Shown here in pieces: positions 8,833-18,113 of a stretch of 64,000 bases of DNA. Position 1 is the first letter of the stretch; every line of letters begins with the position of its first letter. The position numbers and the translations under genes are program-made. The stretch is from Falsirhodobacter sp. alg1 (GTDB lineage: Bacteria > Pseudomonadota > Alphaproteobacteria > Rhodobacterales > Rhodobacteraceae), in contig NZ_BBJC02000006.1 of assembly GCF_000739715.2 (NCBI RefSeq), positions 113,158 to 177,157 on the forward strand, written 5' to 3'. The notes under the pieces are model-generated. The model was given only the letters and a program-made list of their open reading frames with translations. It did no database searches and was not told the DNA's origin.

Positions 8833-9810
8833 ATGATTGTCTATCTCGTTCGCCGTCTGGGGCAGAGCATCCTCGCGATCATCGCGATGGCCGTGCTGGT
8901 TTTTGCCGGCGTCTATTTCATCGGCAACCCCGTCGATGTGCTGATCAACCCCGAGGCCACCCAAGCGGAAATCCTTGCCACCACCCAACGCCTCGGGCTG
9001 GACAAGCCGCTGTACGAGCAGTTCGGAATATTCATCTGGAATGCGCTGCACGGCGATCTTGGCACGTCATTCGTCTATGGCCGCCCCGCGCTTGAAATCA
9101 TTCTGGAGCGTCTGCCCGCCACGATGGAGCTGGCGGTGGTGGCGCTGATCCTGTCGGTAGGGATTGGCATTCCGCTGGGGATCTGGGCCGGGCTGCGTCC
9201 GAACAGCCTGTCCGGAAAGACGATCATGGGGGGCTCCATTCTGGGCTTCTCGCTGCCGAATTTCTGGCAAGGGATGCTGCTGATCCTGATTTTCGCGGTG
9301 CTGTTGGGCTGGTTGCCGGCCGGTGGCCGCGGGGAAACGCGCGCGTTTCTGGGCATGCAGGTCAGCTTTCTGACGTGGGACGGGCTGAGCCATCTGCTTC
9401 TGCCCGCCATCAATCTGGCGCTGTTCAAGATGTCGCTGATCATCCGCCTGACACGGGCGAACACGCGTGAGGTCTGCCTGCAGGATTACGTGAAGTTTGC
9501 GCGTGCCAAAGGGCTGGCGGGCCGCCGCATCGTTCTGGTGCATGTGCTGAAGAACATCATGATCCCCGTCGTCACGATCATCGGGCTGGAGCTCGGCTCC
9601 ATGATCGCCTTTGCCATCGTCACCGAAACGGTCTTTGCATGGCCCGGCATGGGCAAGCTGCTGATCGACAGCATCAACCTGCTGGATCGTCCGGTCATCG
9701 TTGCCTACCTCATGCTGACGGTGCTGATCATTGTCAGCATCAACCTGATGGTAGACGTCATTTATTCCCTGCTGGATCCCCGCATCCGCCTATCGGAGAT
9801 GAAAGGTTGA
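8833..9810 (+). CDS. Peptide ABC transporter permease, DppB-like
   Basis: An inner-membrane permease of 325 residues and about six membrane segments. The N-terminal signature MIVYLVRRLGQSILAIIAM and the periplasmic region GLDKPLYEQFGIFIWNALHG, then DLGTSF, are standard for DppB/OppB. The EAA loop is near residues 205-235 (NTREVCLQDYVKFARAKGLA). AAGGA precedes the ATG. Its stop overlaps the start of the second permease gene. Confidence 0.93.
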   Translation: MIVYLVRRLGQSILAIIAMAVLVFAGVYFIGNPVDVLINPEATQAEILATTQRLGLDKPLYEQFGIFIWNALHGDLGTSFVYGRPALEIILERLPATMELAVVALILSVGIGIPLGIWAGLRPNSLSGKTIMGGSILGFSLPNFWQGMLLILIFAVLLGWLPAGGRGETRAFLGMQVSFLTWDGLSHLLLPAINLALFKMSLIIRLTRANTREVCLQDYVKFARAKGLAGRRIVLVHVLKNIMIPVVTIIGLELGSMIAFAIVTETVFAWPGMGKLLIDSINLLDRPVIVAYLMLTVLIIVSINLMVDVIYSLLDPRIRLSEMKG

Positions 9811-10715
9811 CCCTCAGCACCTCCAACACCCCCGTTCGTATCGACAGCCCCGGGCGTCGTATCGTCAAGCAGTTCATTGAGGATCCGGTTGCCGTTGTCG
9901 GTCTGGTGCTGTTCGTTCTGGTGGCGCTGATCGCCGTGGCCGCGCCATGGATCGCCCCGCAGAACCCCTATGATCTGGCCCAGCTTGATATCATGGACAG
10001 CTCTCTGGCGCCGGGTGAATCCAATTTCATGACCGGACAGATCTATTGGCTGGGAACCGACCAGCAGGGCCGCGACATGCTTTCGGCCATCATGTACGGC
10101 CTGCGGATCAGCCTGCTGGTCGCATCCATCTCCTTGGGGTTGGCCATCACGATCGGCACGATCGTCGGGGTGGCTGCCGCCTATTTCGGCGGGCGGCTGG
10201 ACAGTTTCGTCATGCGGGTGGTCGATCTGCAGCTGTCCTTTCCCGCCATCCTGATCGCGCTGATCCTGCTGGCCCTTCTGGGGCGCGGGGTGGACAAGGT
10301 GATCCTTGCGCTGGTGATCGTGCAATGGGCCTATTATGCGCGCACGGTCCGCAGCTCGGCCATTGTTGAACGCCGCAAGGATTACATCGATGCCGCGCGT
10401 TGCCTTGCGCTGTCGGACCGCAGGATCATGTTCCGCCACCTGCTGCCGAACTGCTTGCCGCCGCTGATCGTGGTGGCAACCGTACAGATCGCACAGGCCA
10501 TCGCGCTGGAGGCGACGCTGTCCTTTCTGGGTGTGGGTGTGCCGATCACCGAACCGTCGCTGGGGCTGCTGATCGCCAATGGCTACGATTACCTTTTGTC
10601 GGGCGTTTACTGGATCAGCCTGTTTCCCGGCATTGCGCTGGTGGTGACGATCGTTGCCATCAATCTGGTGGGTGACCGCCTTCGCGATGTTCTGAACCCG
10701 AGGTTGCAGAAATGA
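9807..10715 (+). CDS. Peptide ABC transporter permease, DppC-like
   Basis: The second permease of the importer, 302 residues. It most likely starts at a TTG (9807) that overlaps the stop of the DppB-like gene as TTGA, giving MTLSTSNTPV and then the usual cytoplasmic tail before the first membrane segment (VVGLVLFVLVALIAVAAPWI). The DppC hallmark LGTDQQGRDMLSAIMYGLRI and the EAA loop (ERRKDYIDAARCLALSDRRI) are present. Translational coupling to the preceding gene is likely. Its stop overlaps the next gene as ATGA. Confidence 0.9.
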   Translation: MTLSTSNTPVRIDSPGRRIVKQFIEDPVAVVGLVLFVLVALIAVAAPWIAPQNPYDLAQLDIMDSSLAPGESNFMTGQIYWLGTDQQGRDMLSAIMYGLRISLLVASISLGLAITIGTIVGVAAAYFGGRLDSFVMRVVDLQLSFPAILIALILLALLGRGVDKVILALVIVQWAYYARTVRSSAIVERRKDYIDAARCLALSDRRIMFRHLLPNCLPPLIVVATVQIAQAIALEATLSFLGVGVPITEPSLGLLIANGYDYLLSGVYWISLFPGIALVVTIVAINLVGDRLRDVLNPRLQK

Positions 10716-11698
10716 ATCCACTTCTTCAAGTCACGGATCTGCAGACGCATTTCTTCACCCGCGATGGTGTGGCCAAGGCGGTCGATGGCGTCAGCTTTAC
10801 CCTTGAAAAAGGGCAGGTGCTGGGCCTGGTGGGGGAATCCGGCTCCGGCAAATCGGTCACCGGATTCTCCATTCTGGGGCTGGTGGACCCGCCGGGCCGG
10901 ATTACGGGCGGCCAGATCCTGTTTGACGGCACCGATCTGGTGGCGGGGGGCGAACCCGCGCTGCGGCACCTTCGTGGCAAGCGGATCGCTATGATCTTTC
11001 AGGATCCGATGATGACGCTCAATCCCGTGCTGCGGATCGACACGCAGATGGTCGAAACCGTCCGCGCGCATGAGGATGTGTCCCATGCCGAGGCGCTGCG
11101 CCGCGCGCGGGAGGCCCTGGTTCAGGTGGGCATCTCACCACCGGACGAGCGGTTGAAGAGCTATCCGCACCAGTTCTCGGGGGGGATGCGCCAGCGTGTC
11201 GCCATTGCCATCGCATTGCTGCACAAGCCCGATCTGATCATCGCGGATGAACCGACGACTGCACTGGATGTGACCATTCAGGCCCAGATCCTGTCGGAAT
11301 TGCAGACGCTTTGTGCCACGTCCGGCACCGCGCTGATCTGGATCACCCATGATCTGGCCGTCGTGTCCGGTCTGGCCGACCGTCTGGCCGTGATGTACGC
11401 GGGCCGGATCATCGAGGAGGGGCCGACCGCAGAGGTGATTGCCCGGCCGCGCCATCCCTATACGCGCGGCCTGATCGACAGTGTGCCGCGGGGCAAACGC
11501 CACGGCGCGATGCTGACGCAGATCAAGGGGATGACCCCCTCGCTTCTGAAGCTGCCAAAAGGCTGCAAGTTCATGCCACGCTGCCCGCGCGCCGATCGCG
11601 TGTGCGAGGCTGAACCCTCGCTTGTGCCCCTGACCTCCGAACGGAGCGTGCGCTGTTTCCACCCACATGATGATGCCGAAGAGGTTCTTCAGCCGTGA
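10712..11698 (+). CDS. Peptide ABC transporter ATP-binding protein, DppD-like
   Basis: A cytoplasmic ATPase of 328 residues that energises the importer. Walker A is GESGSGKSV (about residue 46), the signature is [12 protein letters not shown], and Walker B is [12 protein letters not shown] with the switch histidine in ITHDL. The C-terminal oligopeptide extension contains a cysteine cluster ([20 protein letters not shown]), which in this family can bind an iron-sulfur cluster. It starts at an ATG overlapping the previous stop. Confidence 0.93.
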   Translation: MNPLLQVTDLQTHFFTRDGVAKAVDGVSFTLEKGQVLGLVGESGSGKSVTGFSILGLVDPPGRITGGQILFDGTDLVAGGEPALRHLRGKRIAMIFQDPMMTLNPVLRIDTQMVETVRAHEDVSHAEALRRAREALVQVGISPPDERLKSYPHQFSGGMRQRVAIAIALLHKPDLIIADEPTTALDVTIQAQILSELQTLCATSGTALIWITHDLAVVSGLADRLAVMYAGRIIEEGPTAEVIARPRHPYTRGLIDSVPRGKRHGAMLTQIKGMTPSLLKLPKGCKFMPRCPRADRVCEAEPSLVPLTSERSVRCFHPHDDAEEVLQP

Positions 11699-12699
11699 CC
11701 GAAGACTGTATTCTCAAGATCGACGGCGTGACCAAGCGCTTCTCCAACGATCTGGACATTGCCGAAAGGACCGCCCGCAAACTGGGGGCAAAGATCGAAC
11801 CCGTGACGGTCCATGCCGTGGACGGCATCACGCTGGATGTCCGCAAGGGCGAGGTTCTGGGCCTTGTGGGGGAATCCGGCTGCGGCAAATCCACACTGGG
11901 CCGGATGGTGGCGGGGCTGACCCCGCCGACAGACGGCCGGATCCTGTACAAGGGGCAAAATGTTGCCGAACTGAAGGGGACTGCCGCACGGGATGCCGCG
12001 CTGCGGATCCAGATGATATTCCAGGATCCGATGTCCTCGCTGAACCCCCGTTTGCAGGTGCGTGACATCATCGGCGAGGCGCCGCGTGTCCACGGCATTG
12101 TGGGGCGCCGGGAAATGGCGGGCTATGTCGAGGATATCCTTGCGCAGGTCGGTCTGGACCCGAGCACCGGCAAACGCTATCCGCACCAGTTTTCCGGTGG
12201 ACAGCGGGCGCGCGTGGGAATTGCGCGGGCATTGGCGGTCAAGCCCGATTTTCTGGTGTGTGATGAATCGGTGGCGGCGCTGGATGTGTCCATTCAGGCG
12301 CAGGTGCTGAACCTGTTCGTCAAGCTGCGGCAGGATTTCGATCTGACCTACATGTTCGTCAGCCATGATCTGGGCGTGGTGGAACATATCTCGGACCGGA
12401 TTGCAGTGATGTATCTGGGCCGTCTGGTGGAACTGGGCGATGCCGAGGATCTGATCGCGCGGCCGAACCACCCCTATACGCAGGCGCTGGTCAGCCAGAT
12501 CCCGACGTTCGAGACCGGCAAGAAGACCTATCAGGCGATCAAGGGGGAAATACCGTCGCCCATGAACCCACCGCCGGGCTGCCATTTCCATCCGCGCTGC
12601 CCCTTTGCCCACGACCGTTGCCGGTCCGAGGTGCCCGTATTGAAACAGGTTGCCGCCGGCCGGATGTCGGCCTGCCATCTGAACGACAGCGCAGCCTGA
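11695..12699 (+). CDS. Peptide ABC transporter ATP-binding protein, DppF-like
   Basis: The partner ATPase, 334 residues from a GTG that overlaps the preceding TGA. Walker A is GESGCGKST, the signature FSGGQRARVGIA, Walker B FLVCDESVAALD and the switch SHDLGVVEHI. The Walker B tail reads DESVAALD rather than the commoner DEPTSALD; the catalytic glutamate is kept. The C-terminal cysteine-rich extension (GCHFHPRCPFAHDRCRSEVP) is typical of DppF/OppF. Confidence 0.92.
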   Translation: MTEDCILKIDGVTKRFSNDLDIAERTARKLGAKIEPVTVHAVDGITLDVRKGEVLGLVGESGCGKSTLGRMVAGLTPPTDGRILYKGQNVAELKGTAARDAALRIQMIFQDPMSSLNPRLQVRDIIGEAPRVHGIVGRREMAGYVEDILAQVGLDPSTGKRYPHQFSGGQRARVGIARALAVKPDFLVCDESVAALDVSIQAQVLNLFVKLRQDFDLTYMFVSHDLGVVEHISDRIAVMYLGRLVELGDAEDLIARPNHPYTQALVSQIPTFETGKKTYQAIKGEIPSPMNPPPGCHFHPRCPFAHDRCRSEVPVLKQVAAGRMSACHLNDSAA

Positions 12700-12730
12700 C
12701 CACTGCCATTACCCCCCTAGGAGATTTCCA

Positions 12731-14146
12731 ATGCGAAATGACAACCCGATCTGGTCCTATGTCGATGCGAAAGGAGAGGAGTTCTGCGGACTGGCCGACC
12801 GCGTTTTCGATACGCCCGAACTGGCCTATGGCGAAAAGGAAAGCTGTGCCGCGCATACGCAGATGCTGCGCGATCAGGGATTCCGGGTCACGCAGAATAT
12901 CGCGGGTATTCCGACGGCCGTGATGGGAGAGGCCGGATCGGGCGGCCCCGTCATCGCGATTCTGGGGGAATATGATGCACTGCCGGGGCTGTCGCAGGAA
13001 CCGGGGCTGGCCGAACCGAAGCAGATCGCCGATCACGGGTTCGGGCATGGCTGCGGGCACAATCTGCTCGGCTCTGCCGCCTTGTCCGCGGCGACGGCGG
13101 TAAAGGACTGGCTGGAGGCCGAGGGGATCGAGGGGCGTGTCCGTTACTTCGGTTGCCCCGCCGAAGAGGGCGGCGCGGCCAAGACGTATATGGTCCGTGA
13201 CGGGCAGTTCGATGATGTGGATATCGCGATCACATGGCATCCGGGCAGCTTCAACGCGGTTGATGACATGCGGTCCCTGGCAAACACGCGGATCGATTTC
13301 ACCTTTCACGGCAAGGCCGCCCACGCGGCAGGCGCGCCGGAGCTGGGCCGCTCGGCCCTGGATTCGGTAGAGCTGATGAACATCGGCATCAACTACATGC
13401 GAGAGCATATGCCCGATGCCGCACGGGTGCATTACGCCTATATCGACGCGGGCGGCATTGCCCCGAACGTTGTGCAGTCGAAGGCAACGGTGCGCCAGTT
13501 GATCCGCAGCCCCGATCTGGTCGGCCTGCAATCCCTGATCAAGCGTGTGCGTGACATTGCAGACGGGGCGGCGCTGATGTCCGGGACCAAGGTGACCTCG
13601 CAGGTGTTTTCTGCGGTTTCCAACCTTGTCCGCAATGAGCCGCTGTGCCTGGCCATGCAGGCCGAATTCGACGCCCTCGGGCCGGTGGAGTTCGATGCCG
13701 AGGATGCCGCTTTTGCAAACGAGATCCGCAAGACATTCTCGCGCGAGGATATTGCCGACACCTTCAAACGTCTGGCGATGAAGCCGGATTATGACCTGCC
13801 GTTATTTGACCGCGTGGCGCCTTTGGACCGGGTGTTCATGGGGGGCACCGGATCGACGGATGTGGGCGATGTCAGCTGGGCCGTTCCCACGGTTCAGGCG
13901 CGGGTTGCAACTTGTGCGGTCGGCACGGCACTGCACAGCTGGCAGCAGACGGCCCAGGGCAAGGCACCCGCCGCACATAAGGGAATGCTGCATGCGGCCA
14001 AGGTGATGGCGGCAACGGCACGGGCCGCGATCGTGGATAAGGCGCTTATTGCCGAGGCGAAAAAGGCCCATGCCGAAACCATGGCTGAATCGCCCTATTG
14101 CTGCCCGATCCCGCCCGAAACCATGCCGCCCCGCGGCACCGCCTGA
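12731..14146 (+). CDS. M20 amidohydrolase, AbgB-like
   Basis: A metal-dependent amidohydrolase of 471 residues, close to AbgB (p-aminobenzoyl-glutamate hydrolase subunit B). Motifs include the metal-binding GHGCGHNLLGSAALSAA, the GCPAEEGGAAKTYMVRDG segment with its catalytic glutamates, and the lid-domain histidine in FHGKAAHAAGAPELG. It lies 31 bp after the peptide-transporter ATPase with GGAG just before the ATG, so it is almost certainly the last gene of that operon and acts on what the importer brings in. An AbgA-like partner is not present. The substrate could be an N-acyl or N-aroyl amino acid. Confidence 0.88.
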   Translation: MRNDNPIWSYVDAKGEEFCGLADRVFDTPELAYGEKESCAAHTQMLRDQGFRVTQNIAGIPTAVMGEAGSGGPVIAILGEYDALPGLSQEPGLAEPKQIADHGFGHGCGHNLLGSAALSAATAVKDWLEAEGIEGRVRYFGCPAEEGGAAKTYMVRDGQFDDVDIAITWHPGSFNAVDDMRSLANTRIDFTFHGKAAHAAGAPELGRSALDSVELMNIGINYMREHMPDAARVHYAYIDAGGIAPNVVQSKATVRQLIRSPDLVGLQSLIKRVRDIADGAALMSGTKVTSQVFSAVSNLVRNEPLCLAMQAEFDALGPVEFDAEDAAFANEIRKTFSREDIADTFKRLAMKPDYDLPLFDRVAPLDRVFMGGTGSTDVGDVSWAVPTVQARVATCAVGTALHSWQQTAQGKAPAAHKGMLHAAKVMAATARAAIVDKALIAEAKKAHAETMAESPYCCPIPPETMPPRGTA

Positions 14147-14155
14147 GGGCATTTT

Positions 14156-14182
14156 CGCCCCCCGGTCGGATGGCCGGGGGCG
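14156..14182. terminator. Bidirectional terminator between convergent M20 genes
   Basis: The G/C hairpin CGCCCCCCGG / CCGGGGGCG lies in the 47-bp gap between the convergent amidohydrolase and peptidase genes and is flanked by short T-rich stretches (ATTTTC on one side, GTTTCG on the other). The left arm has one C more than the right arm. Confidence 0.6.
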
Positions 14183-14193
14183 GTTTCGCCGCG

Positions 14194-15585
14194 TCAGTCC
14201 GTCTTCAGCCGGCCTGCGCCGATATCCCAGAACAATCCGCCCATCATCTGCGTCGCCTCCCGTGCGACGGCCACCATGATATGTTCGTCGGGGGCGTGCT
14301 GGGAACAGGACGGATGGGAATGCGGGACCCAGATTGTCGGCAGCCCCAAAATCTCTGCAAATACCTCATTGGGCAGGGAGCCGCCAAAGTTCGGCTGAAC
14401 CGCAGGCTCCTTACCCGTTGTCTGCCGGATAGAGTCCACGGCCAGCCGCGTCCATGGATTGTCGGGATCGGTGCGCGTGGCGTGGAAAAAGCCGCGGTCC
14501 ATCAACTCTATCCGGATATCGGCAAAGCCATGGGTATCCAGATGCTCACGCAGGGCGGGGATGATGCGGTCACGGTCAACCCCCACGACATAGCGCAGCT
14601 GGCAGGTTGCGCGGGCTAGGCCCGGAATTGCATTCACGGGTGCCTCGGGACGGCCGCAGATAAAGGCCAGCACCTCGAAATTGCACCATCCGTACACCTG
14701 TTCGGCACCGGTCAGGCCCGGTTCGCCCCAATCGGGGTCTGTTTCCGGATCTTCGGGGCCATAGTCCATGTCGATCCTGCGCAGGGCGTCATGCACGTTT
14801 TCCGGAATAGTTCCCGGTGTCCATTCCGGAATGGCGATGCGCCCTTTGGCATCCGTGATGGTGGCAAGCGCATGGGCCAGCCGGATGCCCGCGTTCGGCA
14901 GCAGACCGCCCCAGTTGCCGGAATGATGGGCGCCCGCGCGCAGATCGCAGATCAGGTGGAACCCGTGTCCGCCCCGCGCCCCGAGAAAGACCGTCGGTGT
15001 ATTCGCAGACACCCGCGGCCCGTCCGATGCGATAAGCACGTCCGCCGAAAGCAGATCCGCATGGGTCCGCACCATCTCGGCCAGCCCGGGTGAACCGGAT
15101 TCCTCGCCCATCTCGATCAGGATCTTGGTATTGAACCCCAATGTGCCGCGCGTTTGCAGCACGATCCGCATTGCCGCCAGATTGATGGTATGCTGGCCCT
15201 TGTTGTCCACCGTGCCCCGCCCGAAAATCCGGTCCTCTGCCAGGGTGGCGGCCCATGGATCGCGGTTTTCCTTCCAGTCGCCCGCCATTCCCCACAAGAC
15301 ATCGCCATGCCCGTAGCCAAGCACCGTCGGCAGGGCCGCATCCTCTATCCGTTCGGCATAAAGTGCCGGAAGGCGCGGCAGAACCGGATTATCCAGAATG
15401 CGGCAGGTGAAGCCCATCGCCTCCAATGCCGGGCGCATTTCCTCCATCAGATAGCAAAGGTGGTCGGCGGCGCTGTCCTCCCGCGGGCTTTCGGAGCGGA
15501 TGGCAATTCGTGCCTGCAGTTCCCGCAGGAAATCCCCGCTGTCCACATAGGCACCGGCGGCAGAGATTACAGTCTGGCGTGTCAT
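14194..15585 (-). CDS. M20 family peptidase (ArgE/DapE/CPG2-like)
   Basis: A dizinc peptidase of 463 residues. Motifs seen are [10 protein letters not shown] (first metal histidine and aspartate), [18 protein letters not shown], the catalytic MGEESGSPG and a dimerisation domain. The longer N-terminal region and overall size resemble carnosinase-like or CPG2-like M20 peptidases rather than classical ArgE. The ATG at 15585 is preferred because AAAGGA lies nine bases upstream. It is the third M20 enzyme in 11 kb and faces the transporter operon, so it may share the imported substrate pool. Confidence 0.85.
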   Translation of the reverse strand: MTRQTVISAAGAYVDSGDFLRELQARIAIRSESPREDSAADHLCYLMEEMRPALEAMGFTCRILDNPVLPRLPALYAERIEDAALPTVLGYGHGDVLWGMAGDWKENRDPWAATLAEDRIFGRGTVDNKGQHTINLAAMRIVLQTRGTLGFNTKILIEMGEESGSPGLAEMVRTHADLLSADVLIASDGPRVSANTPTVFLGARGGHGFHLICDLRAGAHHSGNWGGLLPNAGIRLAHALATITDAKGRIAIPEWTPGTIPENVHDALRRIDMDYGPEDPETDPDWGEPGLTGAEQVYGWCNFEVLAFICGRPEAPVNAIPGLARATCQLRYVVGVDRDRIIPALREHLDTHGFADIRIELMDRGFFHATRTDPDNPWTRLAVDSIRQTTGKEPAVQPNFGGSLPNEVFAEILGLPTIWVPHSHPSCSQHAPDEHIMVAVAREATQMMGGLFWDIGAGRLKTD

Positions 15586-15842
15586 AGGGGCGTGTCCTTT
15601 GCTGCGCATTTACGGAAGTCGGGCAGGCAAGCGCGCGCGGACTTCCGCCCGTCTTTGGCCCATCGCACGGTTGCAGCATGAAACCGCACGGCCCCTATCC
15701 GGGCATGGTGTTTCCATGATATTCCATAGGTATAGCTTATATGCCCGCATCGGATCAGGGTCATCCTGCGGGGGCGGGCTGTCAATGGCCCGAGGCCGGA
15801 ATCCTGCCCGTGGTGCGCTATTCAGAACCCCTTTGCCTGCAA

Positions 15843-16412
15843 TCAGGGCATTGTGCCATCCAGCCGGAACATATCGATGCGGAATTTTCCGAATGCCTGT
15901 CCGGTGCCGCTCTGTCCCAATGCCTGCCGGAATGTATCAAGGGCGGATTGGCCGTCCAGCTCCTCATCCGTGGGGCCAAGCCAGTTGACGCAGACAACAC
16001 GGGCGCGGGTGCCGCGCAGCCAGCCGCACAGTGCGTGAATATCGGCATGTGTCAGGAAATACATCACTTCCGACAGCAGCACCAGATCCGGCACCAGATC
16101 CGGCAGGTCCTCCGGGACGCTGCCCTCCAGCACCTGAACATGGGGCAGACCAGCAACGGCCGCGCGGGCGGCAAGGGCTGCGGCCCGCACACAGTCGATG
16201 CCCGTCAGCCGCCGGCACCGCGGCGCAAGGCGTGCAAGAAGCGTGCCGTTGCCGCAGCCGATCTCCAGCGCATTGTCAAAAGGGCCGGGGCCAATCGCAT
16301 CCAGTGTGGCGGCATATTTCGCGGCCTCATAGGGGCTGGTGCGATGGTTCCAGGGATCATCGGTTGCGGCATAGAGGCCGGACAGATGGCGCAACGTTTC
16401 CTTACGGGGCAA
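15843..16412 (-). CDS. SAM-dependent methyltransferase, NodS-like
   Basis: A class I methyltransferase of 189 residues. The SAM-binding loop is EIGCGNGTL at residues 50-58, and the N-terminal segment LYAATDDPWNHRTSPYEAAK closely follows the NodS family, whose founding member N-methylates the free amine of deacetylated chitooligosaccharides. The start is a TTG at 16412 with a perfect GGAGGTG four bases upstream; it overlaps the preceding PIG-L gene by 11 bp. It is the last gene of a four-gene cluster (glycosyltransferase, ACAD-like, PIG-L, methyltransferase). The acceptor is unknown. Confidence 0.82.
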   Translation of the reverse strand: MPRKETLRHLSGLYAATDDPWNHRTSPYEAAKYAATLDAIGPGPFDNALEIGCGNGTLLARLAPRCRRLTGIDCVRAAALAARAAVAGLPHVQVLEGSVPEDLPDLVPDLVLLSEVMYFLTHADIHALCGWLRGTRARVVCVNWLGPTDEELDGQSALDTFRQALGQSGTGQAFGKFRIDMFRLDGTMP

Positions 16413-17082
16413 GGAACACCTCCGGCTGGGACAGGAACAGCGTCTGCAGCGCCGGGTCCATGACGAACCCGTCCGGATCGTCATCGATCAGCGGGGTCAT
16501 CTGGCTGCGGTGGCAGGCAAGCGCAGGCTGTTTCAGGGGGCTGCGGTCGGTCAGGTACCAGCCTTGGGCAGGAAAGGGCAGATCGGGCGTGACCCGCCCC
16601 CAGACCGGATAGGCAAGATGGTGCAGATCGGGACGGTTGCGGACCACGGTTGCGGCCAGTCGTGCGCTTTGCTGGTGGTCGATATGCGGATCCCCCGCCC
16701 ATGCCGAAAGGAGCAGCGCCCCTTCGGGTATGAGGGCATCCAGCCGTCTGACCGCCGGCCCGTCGGCCGGGGCGCTGCAATCGGGATAGCCCATCATATG
16801 CAGCTCCATATGACCCAGAACGGCAAGGGCGGCCAGCATTTCCTGATGGCGCAGGCTTGCCAGCGCGTCCTTGGGCCAGCGGGCAGAGTTCGGGTGGGAA
16901 CGTGTGCCGTCCGTCACGCAGATGATGCGGCAGGGCACGCCCATGGCACTGGCTGTTGCCAGAAGATTGCCGCAGCCCAGTGTTTCATCATCGGGGTGGG
17001 GGGCCAGTACGGTCAATGTCCGTCCGGCCAGCAGATCGGCGGTTGTGACGGGTGTGAAACCGCTTGTATCCTGAAATTGCAT
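16402..17082 (-). CDS. PIG-L family deacetylase
   Basis: A zinc-dependent deacetylase of 226 residues. The PIG-L/MshB motif APHPDDETLGCG sits at residues 27-38, and the second metal histidine lies in DPHIDHQQSA. Relatives remove acetyl groups from N-acetylglucosamine moieties (MshB on the mycothiol precursor, BshB in bacillithiol synthesis, PIG-L in GPI anchors). The ATG overlaps the stop of the ACAD-like gene as TGATG, so translation is coupled. Next to a glycosyltransferase and a NodS-like methyltransferase, it probably deacetylates a sugar whose amine is then methylated. Confidence 0.88.
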   Translation of the reverse strand: MQFQDTSGFTPVTTADLLAGRTLTVLAPHPDDETLGCGNLLATASAMGVPCRIICVTDGTRSHPNSARWPKDALASLRHQEMLAALAVLGHMELHMMGYPDCSAPADGPAVRRLDALIPEGALLLSAWAGDPHIDHQQSARLAATVVRNRPDLHHLAYPVWGRVTPDLPFPAQGWYLTDRSPLKQPALACHRSQMTPLIDDDPDGFVMDPALQTLFLSQPEVFLAP

Positions 17083-18113
17083 CACAGCCCCCACGTCCGG
17101 CTGCGCACCGGATCGGCAAGGATGCGATCCATGACACCCTGCGACAGCCCGTCGGGGTTCGCCTGCCGCAGGTAAAAGGACAGGTCCCGCCGGATACGAT
17201 CAGCCGGATGCGCCCGCGCGAACGAGGCGGCCCCGAGGGCGTGATCCATTTCGCGCATCAGCACCTCTGCCTCCTCGGCCACGACCAGCCGCGCAAGGAT
17301 GGACACATCCGCCGTTTCGGGGCGGGCCGCCGGGGCCTCCACCTCGGTCGCGGCGCGGGTCAACCACAGGCGGGCCGTTTCGCACGCGGTCAGCATCCGG
17401 CGGAGGCGCAGGGATTGCAGGGGGGCCTCTGCCTGCCCGCGCGCGCGCAGCTGATCGGCCGTGATCCGCGTCAGGGCGCGCATGGCCCCCATCTGCACGG
17501 CGGCATAACGCCATACGCCACCTTGGAAATACGGCTCGGTCAGGTAGTCACCGGGGCCACCCAGGGCGATGGCATCGGCAACCTTCAGCCCCTCCAGATC
17601 GCAGCGCCCCGATGCGGTGGCCATCATGCCGGACACGGCCCATTCCGCGGGAAACAGGCGGCCCTCCAGCTGGTCACGGCGGAACAAAAGAAGTTGCGGC
17701 AGATCGCCCGCGCGGACAGAGATGATCATCCGGTCCACGGTATCGGCACCGCTGGCGAACAGCTTCGCACCGCGCAGGTGATCCCCGTCCAGACGGGCCG
17801 GCGCAGGCCCGTCCGCACCCCAGATACCGAAAAGCTGCCCTTTGGCAATATCACGGCTGAACAGCGCTTCTGCACCGAACAGGCGGACCAGTTTCAGGGC
17901 GTTGACATGTCCCTCGAACAGCCGCCCCGCCGACAAGCTGACCTCGCCCACGGCGGCCAGCGCCTCCATCAGCGGCAAAGGGCCCGAAGGCACGTCGGAC
18001 AAAAGCCCACCCCGGCGCAGCGCCGAGACGAGCGACGGCCCGCACGGCCCATCCGCACCGTCCGCTGGCAGGGCGCGCAGCAGCGACACGGTCGCGCGAA
18101 CCTCATCCTGCAT
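17082..18113 (-). CDS. Acyl-CoA dehydrogenase-like protein
   Basis: A protein of 343 residues with the layout of the acyl-CoA dehydrogenase fold: a helical N-terminal domain, a central beta domain (AVSGMMATASGRCDLEGLKV) and a C-terminal helical bundle rich in alanine. It is about 40 residues shorter than catabolic family members, and I could not place the catalytic glutamate with confidence. No beta-oxidation gene is nearby. It is locked between a glycosyltransferase (11-bp overlap upstream) and a PIG-L deacetylase (TGATG overlap), so a role in modifying a glycosylated product is more plausible than fatty-acid breakdown. It could desaturate or oxidise that product, or hydroxylate with flavin. 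Confidence 0.75.
   Translation of the reverse strand: MQDEVRATVSLLRALPADGADGPCGPSLVSALRRGGLLSDVPSGPLPLMEALAAVGEVSLSAGRLFEGHVNALKLVRLFGAEALFSRDIAKGQLFGIWGADGPAPARLDGDHLRGAKLFASGADTVDRMIISVRAGDLPQLLLFRRDQLEGRLFPAEWAVSGMMATASGRCDLEGLKVADAIALGGPGDYLTEPYFQGGVWRYAAVQMGAMRALTRITADQLRARGQAEAPLQSLRLRRMLTACETARLWLTRAATEVEAPAARPETADVSILARLVVAEEAEVLMREMDHALGAASFARAHPADRIRRDLSFYLRQANPDGLSQGVMDRILADPVRSRTWGL

Noticed and set aside
7497..8834. 445-codon minus-strand frame under the peptide binding protein gene
   Set aside because: Composition is that of an antisense shadow, with no domain recognised, while the plus-strand frame is a clear family 5 binding protein.
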